DNA of 26,912 nucleotides from CALLVY01 sp937899855 (GTDB lineage: Bacteria; Bacteroidota; Bacteroidia; Chitinophagales; Saprospiraceae): positions 1 through 26,912 of the forward strand of contig JBCBQC010000087.1 of the NCBI GenBank assembly GCA_039820405.1. The letters are read 5' to 3'. The translations under genes were made by a program, and so were the position numbers. How positions within the stretch are numbered: the stretch's first letter is position 1; each line of letters opens with the position of its first letter. This document shows, in pieces, positions 23,443 through 26,912 of the stretch. The notes beneath the pieces were generated by a model. The model was not told the origin of the DNA and did no database searches. It saw only the letters and a program-made list of their open reading frames with translations.

Positions 23443-24159
23443 TTATATTTCAAAATCGACACCCCGGCGCAGCAAACCTTCCTGGCGGGCCTTGACGAGG
23501 GTGGCGTAGCGTTCTTTGTCAAAGGCGTACAAGATGGCGGGGCGGTGGGCTACGCCCTCCTGGCGACCCACCTCCCGGAGTACCCCCATTTTGAGGATCT
23601 TGGTCCTAAAGTTTCGTTTGTTTAATTCCGATACGCCCAGAACGGTTTCGTACAGCTCCTGTAATTGGGACAGGGTAAAATGTTCCGGCAGCAACTCAAA
23701 CCCGATGGGTTGGTAGCGGACCTTGGCAATGAGTCGGTCGATGGCGACGTCCAGAATTTGGCGGTGGTCAAAAGCCAGACTCGGCAAGCGATCGACGTCA
23801 AACCAGTGAACGTTGCGCGCATCACTGGAGGCCTTGGTGGGGTGTTTGGCCAGGTTGACGAGGGCAAAATAAGCTACGCTGATGACTCGTCCCCGCGGGT
23901 CGCGGCCCGGTTGGCCAAAGGTGTAGAGCTGTTCGACAAAGACGTCCTTGACGCCCGTTTCCTCCTCCAACTCCCGGAGGGCAGCGGCTTCCAAATCTTC
24001 CTCCAATTCGACAAAGCCGCCCGGTAGGGCCCATTGCCCCCGGTGGGGATCTAGGGCGCGTTCAATCAGCAGCACTTTGAGCTGGCTCCCCACCGAGTAA
24101 CCAAAAATGATACAGTCGACCGTCACGGAAGGACGGGGGTATTTGTAGGTGTAAGGCAT
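23443..24159 (-). CDS. NrtR-like Nudix regulator / ADP-ribose hydrolase
   Basis: This 238-residue protein joins a Nudix domain (residues about 8-145) to a C-terminal winged-helix-like part (about 150-235). The latter contains FELLPEHFTLSQLQELYE and LNKRNFRTKILKMGVL, the architecture of NrtR-family transcription factors that sense ADP-ribose or related NAD metabolites. The Nudix box at residues 48-70 matches G-x5-E-x7-REUxEExGU exactly, so hydrolysis may be retained; some NrtR proteins have lost it. It starts 4 bases after pncB on the same strand, which strongly suggests it controls its own NAD-salvage operon. An inverted repeat upstream of pncB is a candidate operator. Some Bacteroidota relatives control sugar genes instead; the context here argues for NAD. 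Confidence 0.85.
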   Translation of the reverse strand: MPYTYKYPRPSVTVDCIIFGYSVGSQLKVLLIERALDPHRGQWALPGGFVELEEDLEAAALRELEEETGVKDVFVEQLYTFGQPGRDPRGRVISVAYFALVNLAKHPTKASSDARNVHWFDVDRLPSLAFDHRQILDVAIDRLIAKVRYQPIGFELLPEHFTLSQLQELYETVLGVSELNKRNFRTKILKMGVLREVGRQEGVAHRPAILYAFDKERYATLVKARQEGLLRRGVDFEI

Positions 24160-24163
24160 AGGT

Positions 24164-25609
24164 TTAGCGTTCCGTTGGTGAATGAGCCGCCTCGATCAAT
24201 TCCGTCTTGATCCGCAGGAGGCGATTTTCGTAATGCAATCGTAAGTCAGACTTTTCCAGCTGGTCCAACTGCGCCTGCGCTCGCTGCCGAATATCGGAAA
24301 TTTTTGGTAAGTCGTAGACCAGCTGACCCGCCCGGAAAATGGGCTGGAGCAAATCTTCCGTCGCTTGGGGCTCGGAAGCGAGCCCGGGGTCATCCAACTC
24401 ACCGTCGGGACAGCTCAATTCGTCATACAGTACATCTCCGAGCACCTGACCTTCCGCTCCGTAAAAGCGTCTTACCTGTTGAATGCCCGGGTTGGAGGTC
24501 TTGATGAGCTCTTCGGATCGTTTGATCTTGTAGGCCCACTGTCCTTCCGTATTGCCTAATGCCGCTAGTTTGTAAACCCCACCCAGGGCCGCTTGTTCAT
24601 ACGCGGTGACCAAACGGGTGCCCACGCCCCAAATATCGATCGGTGCCCCCGCCGCCTTCAGCTCCGCAATCCGGTATTCGTCCAGGTCGTTACTCGCTAC
24701 GATCTTGCAGTCGGGCAGACCCGCCGCATCCAGTAGCTCGCGCGCCTTCCGGCTGAGGGCGAGCAAATCACCGCTATCCAACCGGATACCGAGCAGGCGT
24801 TGGCCCGTTCCCGCCAGCGCTTGTGCCGCTTCGATGGCGCGGAGGATACCGGTCTCGGTATCGTAGGTATCGACCAGAAGGATCACGTTGTTGGGTAAGG
24901 CCCGTACGTACTGGCGGAAGGCCTCCAGCTCGCTGTGGTGGGCCATCACCCAGCTGTGGGCGTGCGTTCCCCGTACGGGAATGCCGTACAACTGCCCGGC
25001 CAGTACATTGCTCGTGGCGGCACAACCCCCGAGATAAGCCGACCGGCTGGCGGTAAGGCCACCGTCGATGCCCTGGGCGCGTCGGAGGCCAAATTCCAGT
25101 ACGGCATCGCCCGCTGCGGCTCGGCAGACGCGGGCGGCCTTGGTGGCGATGAGGGTGGAAAAGTTGACCAGATTGAGCAGGGCCGTTTCGATCAGTTGGG
25201 CCTGTAGGAGGGGGCCCTTGACCCGGAGTAGGGGCTCGTGGGGCAGTACGACGGTTCCCTCGGGAATGGCGTCTATGTCGCAACGGAATTCGAGCCGTTG
25301 GAGGTAATTGAGAAAGGCCTCGTCGAAGAGCCGCTCGCCATCCGCCCCGCGGAGGCCCCCCAAATACTGGACTTCTGCGTGGTCAAAACGCAGCTGGCGC
25401 AGGTAGTCGACAACCAGTTCTAGCCCCGCACAGAGGGCGTAGTGGCCGTCGAAGGGTTGTTGGCGGTAAAAGAGGTGAAAGACGGCGGGGCGCTCGGCCT
25501 GTCCGGTTTTCCAGTAGCCGTAAGCCATCGTCACTTGGTACAAGTCGGTGAGTAGGCTAAGGCGAGGGCGGTAAAGCGTTTGGAGTGGTGTGGTGGCGGT
25601 GGTAGTCAA
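24164..25609 (-). CDS. pncB: Nicotinate phosphoribosyltransferase
   Basis: PncB joins nicotinate to PRPP, using ATP hydrolysis, to make nicotinate mononucleotide. The 481-residue protein has the N-terminal LSLLTDLYQVTMAYGYW, the GTHAHSWVM motif at 214-222 with the conserved histidine His218, DTYDTETG, IRLDSGDL and DIWGVGTRL, all typical of the longer NAPRT form. The start is inferred as TTG at 25609. The conserved LTDLY block lies upstream of the first in-frame ATG (codon 28), no ATG or GTG occurs before the upstream stop, and TTG is the only usual start codon available. An 8-7-8 inverted repeat begins 5 bases upstream. The Nudix regulator follows 4 bases downstream. Confidence 0.95.
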   Translation of the reverse strand: MTTTATTPLQTLYRPRLSLLTDLYQVTMAYGYWKTGQAERPAVFHLFYRQQPFDGHYALCAGLELVVDYLRQLRFDHAEVQYLGGLRGADGERLFDEAFLNYLQRLEFRCDIDAIPEGTVVLPHEPLLRVKGPLLQAQLIETALLNLVNFSTLIATKAARVCRAAAGDAVLEFGLRRAQGIDGGLTASRSAYLGGCAATSNVLAGQLYGIPVRGTHAHSWVMAHHSELEAFRQYVRALPNNVILLVDTYDTETGILRAIEAAQALAGTGQRLLGIRLDSGDLLALSRKARELLDAAGLPDCKIVASNDLDEYRIAELKAAGAPIDIWGVGTRLVTAYEQAALGGVYKLAALGNTEGQWAYKIKRSEELIKTSNPGIQQVRRFYGAEGQVLGDVLYDELSCPDGELDDPGLASEPQATEDLLQPIFRAGQLVYDLPKISDIRQRAQAQLDQLEKSDLRLHYENRLLRIKTELIEAAHSPTER

Positions 25610-25613
25610 ATTA

Positions 25614-25636
25614 CTTAGTTTTAATTTTAAACTAAG
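25614..25636. promoter_or_regulatory. Inverted repeat upstream of pncB, candidate NrtR operator
   Basis: CTTAGTTT (25614-25621) and AAACTAAG (25629-25636) are perfect 8-base arms around a 7-base spacer. The site begins 5 bases upstream of the pncB TTG start and would overlap the promoter or transcription start. Its position and the adjacent NrtR-like gene make it a good operator candidate. Assignment to that regulator is inference. Confidence 0.55.
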
Positions 25637-25796
25637 CTATGACTTTTTGATCGGTGGTGCAAGTTTAGGCTCAAAAAAATACAAAAATGCTGGGAATGGG
25701 GGAATGCAGGAGTGGGGCTGGCCCAACGAACCAATCGATGCTGAGTGTCCTCTTTAGCTCGTACGAATCTACTATCTTTACGTCTAAATCGAACCT

Positions 25797-26351
25797 ATGC
25801 ACAGCTGGATTTTTGGATTTTTGGCGCTCGCTACCTTGGTTGGGCAGTACCCCTGGCAGGAATTTACGGATTACGAAGGTCGTTTTCGCGTGCTGGTACC
25901 TCAGGCGATGGAAAAAAAGGAGAATCCGATCGAAACGGCCGTAGGCACCCTGACCTATCACCGGTTTTACTACCAACCAACGGAGAAGGATCCCGATAAT
26001 TTGCTTTACCTCCTTAGCTACTGTGACTATCCGGCGGGAGCGATGCATTCCGATTCGACGGCCTTGCTAGAGGCTTTTTTTGAAACCACCGTCCGCGGTT
26101 CGTTGGCCAGTGTGAAGGGGGACTTGCTCTACGCCAATGACATTGTGGAGCAGGGCTTTCCCGGTAAATTGTGGCGTTTGGTGTACCAAGACGGGGAGGC
26201 GAGCATCAAAACCAAGGCTTTGATGGTGGGGCAGCGTTTTTACCTCATCCAAGCCGTTGGGGCTCGCGCCAAAGGCTTGAATCCCGCCGTCGATCGCTAT
26301 CTGGATTCCTTTCGGCTGACCACGGCTCCCCTCGATTCGGTGGGGGAATAA
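25797..26351 (+). CDS. Secreted protein of unknown function
   Basis: This 184-residue protein starts with a probable signal peptide (MHSWIFGFLALATLVGQ). The mature part looks like a small alpha/beta fold with strands such as GRFRVLVP, LYLLSYCDYP and RFYLIQAVG, and ends LDSFRLTTAP. This pattern of a modified G-x-F-x-V-x-VP start and a final D-x-F-x-L strand is seen in small secreted domains of unknown role; I cannot name a family with confidence. It has one cysteine after the signal. A -7-like TATCTTTA lies at 25773-25780, 16 bases before the ATG. It is transcribed divergently from pncB and 55 bases upstream of coaD, which has its own promoter-like box. Confidence 0.75.
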   Translation: MHSWIFGFLALATLVGQYPWQEFTDYEGRFRVLVPQAMEKKENPIETAVGTLTYHRFYYQPTEKDPDNLLYLLSYCDYPAGAMHSDSTALLEAFFETTVRGSLASVKGDLLYANDIVEQGFPGKLWRLVYQDGEASIKTKALMVGQRFYLIQAVGARAKGLNPAVDRYLDSFRLTTAPLDSVGE

Positions 26352-26382
26352 GCGGGCAATAGGTTATTTCTGGCGATTTTCC

Positions 26383-26390
26383 TAGCTTTG
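26383..26390 (+). promoter_or_regulatory. Putative -7 box of coaD
   Basis: TAGCTTTG is an exact TAnnTTTG match, 16 bases before the coaD ATG. A TTATTT stretch at 26364-26369 lies at about the right distance for a weak -33 element. Confidence 0.5.
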
Positions 26391-26406
26391 CGGCAAACGC
26401 TGGAAT

Positions 26407-26862
26407 ATGAAAATTGCCGTCTTTCCCGGATCTTTTGATCCCATCACTACGGGCCACGTCGATCTGGTTCGTCGCTCGCTCGACCTGTTTGACCGGGTGA
26501 TTGTGGCGGTGGGGGTCAACTCGCAAAAGAAATACCTTTTCCCACTCGAACAGCGACTGAATTGGCTGGAGGAAGTCTTCGCCACTGAGGAGCGGGTCAG
26601 CATTGATTCCTACGAGGGGCTCACCGCTCATTATTGCAATAAGGTGGGGGCGCAGTTTTTACTGCGGGGCCTGCGCAATGCTTCTGATTTCGATTACGAA
26701 AAGACCATTTCCCAACTCAATACCATCGTGGGTAACGGAATTGAAACCGTCTTCCTCATCAGCCGTCCGGCCTATTCTCACATTAGCTCCACCATCGTCC
26801 GGGAGATCATCAAGGGTAAGGGGGATGCCTCTTCCTTTTTGCCCGTCGAGATTGTGATTTAG
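26407..26862 (+). CDS. coaD: Phosphopantetheine adenylyltransferase
   Basis: CoaD adenylates 4'-phosphopantetheine to dephospho-CoA, the penultimate step of CoA synthesis. The 151-residue protein has the nucleotidyltransferase motif PGSFDPITTGH (His17) at the N-terminus. It also has FLLRGLRNASDF around Arg87 and the ISSTIVRE motif at about 126-133 that closes over ATP. Length and motifs are typical of bacterial PPAT. The start codon follows a clear -7 box by 16 bases, giving a very short leader. The gene is complete and ends 50 bases before the window edge. Confidence 0.96.
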   Translation: MKIAVFPGSFDPITTGHVDLVRRSLDLFDRVIVAVGVNSQKKYLFPLEQRLNWLEEVFATEERVSIDSYEGLTAHYCNKVGAQFLLRGLRNASDFDYEKTISQLNTIVGNGIETVFLISRPAYSHISSTIVREIIKGKGDASSFLPVEIVI

Positions 26863-26875
26863 CCGGAATAAAGAG

Positions 26876-26883
26876 TACATTTG
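26876..26883 (+). promoter_or_regulatory. Putative -7 box for the next gene beyond the right edge
   Basis: TACATTTG is an exact TAnnTTTG match, with a TTG at 26852-26854 about 21 bases upstream as a possible -33 element. It probably drives a plus-strand gene that begins outside the window. Confidence 0.4.
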
Positions 26884-26912
26884 CAGCGATTTTACGAGCC
26901 CGCAAAGCCCAT

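Overview
The window reads as a GC-rich member of the Bacteroidota, most likely of the Saprospiria (Lewinella/Haliscomenobacter type). This is inferred from three things: Bacteroidota-type -7 boxes (TAnnTTTG) upstream of several genes, weak or absent Shine-Dalgarno sequences, and the gene content (WG-repeat lipoprotein, Nudix regulator beside pncB, C39-ABC/HlyD/LanB cassette). No rRNA, tRNA, CRISPR array, transposase or phage gene was seen. Coding density is high and almost all genes look intact. ppk1 is cut by the left edge.

Layout. (1) 1-2031, minus strand: a tight set of DUF72 protein, LOG-family protein and ppk1. (2) 2191-8307, plus strand: a translationally coupled biotin operon, bioD-bioF-bioA-[beta-ketoacyl synthase]-bioB, with every junction inside it overlapping. 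tpiA follows 6 bases after bioB. A small SCP2 sterol-carrier protein gene stands at 8365-8682. (3) 8683-9041: a gap with a stable UNCG-loop hairpin and a possible 33-codon minus-strand ORF. (4) 9042-15145, plus strand: a peptide-export and modification cassette made of a C39 peptidase-ABC exporter, an HlyD-type adaptor and a LanB-type dehydratase that has only the tRNA-dependent (glutamylation) part and no elimination domain. No precursor peptide could be recognised. (5) 15142-16338, minus: an outer-membrane beta-barrel candidate with an OMPLA-like HxSNG motif, overlapping the lanB-like gene tail to tail by 4 bases. (6) 16552-17949, minus: lpdA, flanked by a strong hairpin terminator and a palindromic leader. 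(7) 17950-18412: the largest gene-free stretch, with stacked hairpins. (8) 18413-20440, minus: three small envelope genes (coiled-coil membrane protein, membrane-anchored OmpA-like protein, lipoprotein). (9) folE on plus, then a minus-strand NAD-salvage region (pncB, NrtR-like Nudix regulator, WG-repeat lipoprotein, pncA). (10) A secreted protein of unknown function and coaD on plus.

How the parts fit. Much of the window serves cofactors: biotin, NAD salvage, CoA (coaD), pterin/folate (folE) and the lipoamide dehydrogenase. The biotin operon carries its own ketoacyl synthase, which may make or shape the pimeloyl precursor, since no bioC, bioH, bioW or classical bioZ is visible here. The pncB-Nudix pair, with a perfect 8-7-8 inverted repeat just upstream of pncB's TTG start, suggests autoregulated NAD salvage. 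The least explained system is the 9-15 kb cassette. It looks like a RiPP or aminoacyl-tRNA-dependent peptide pathway whose substrate is encoded elsewhere or is too small to recognise.
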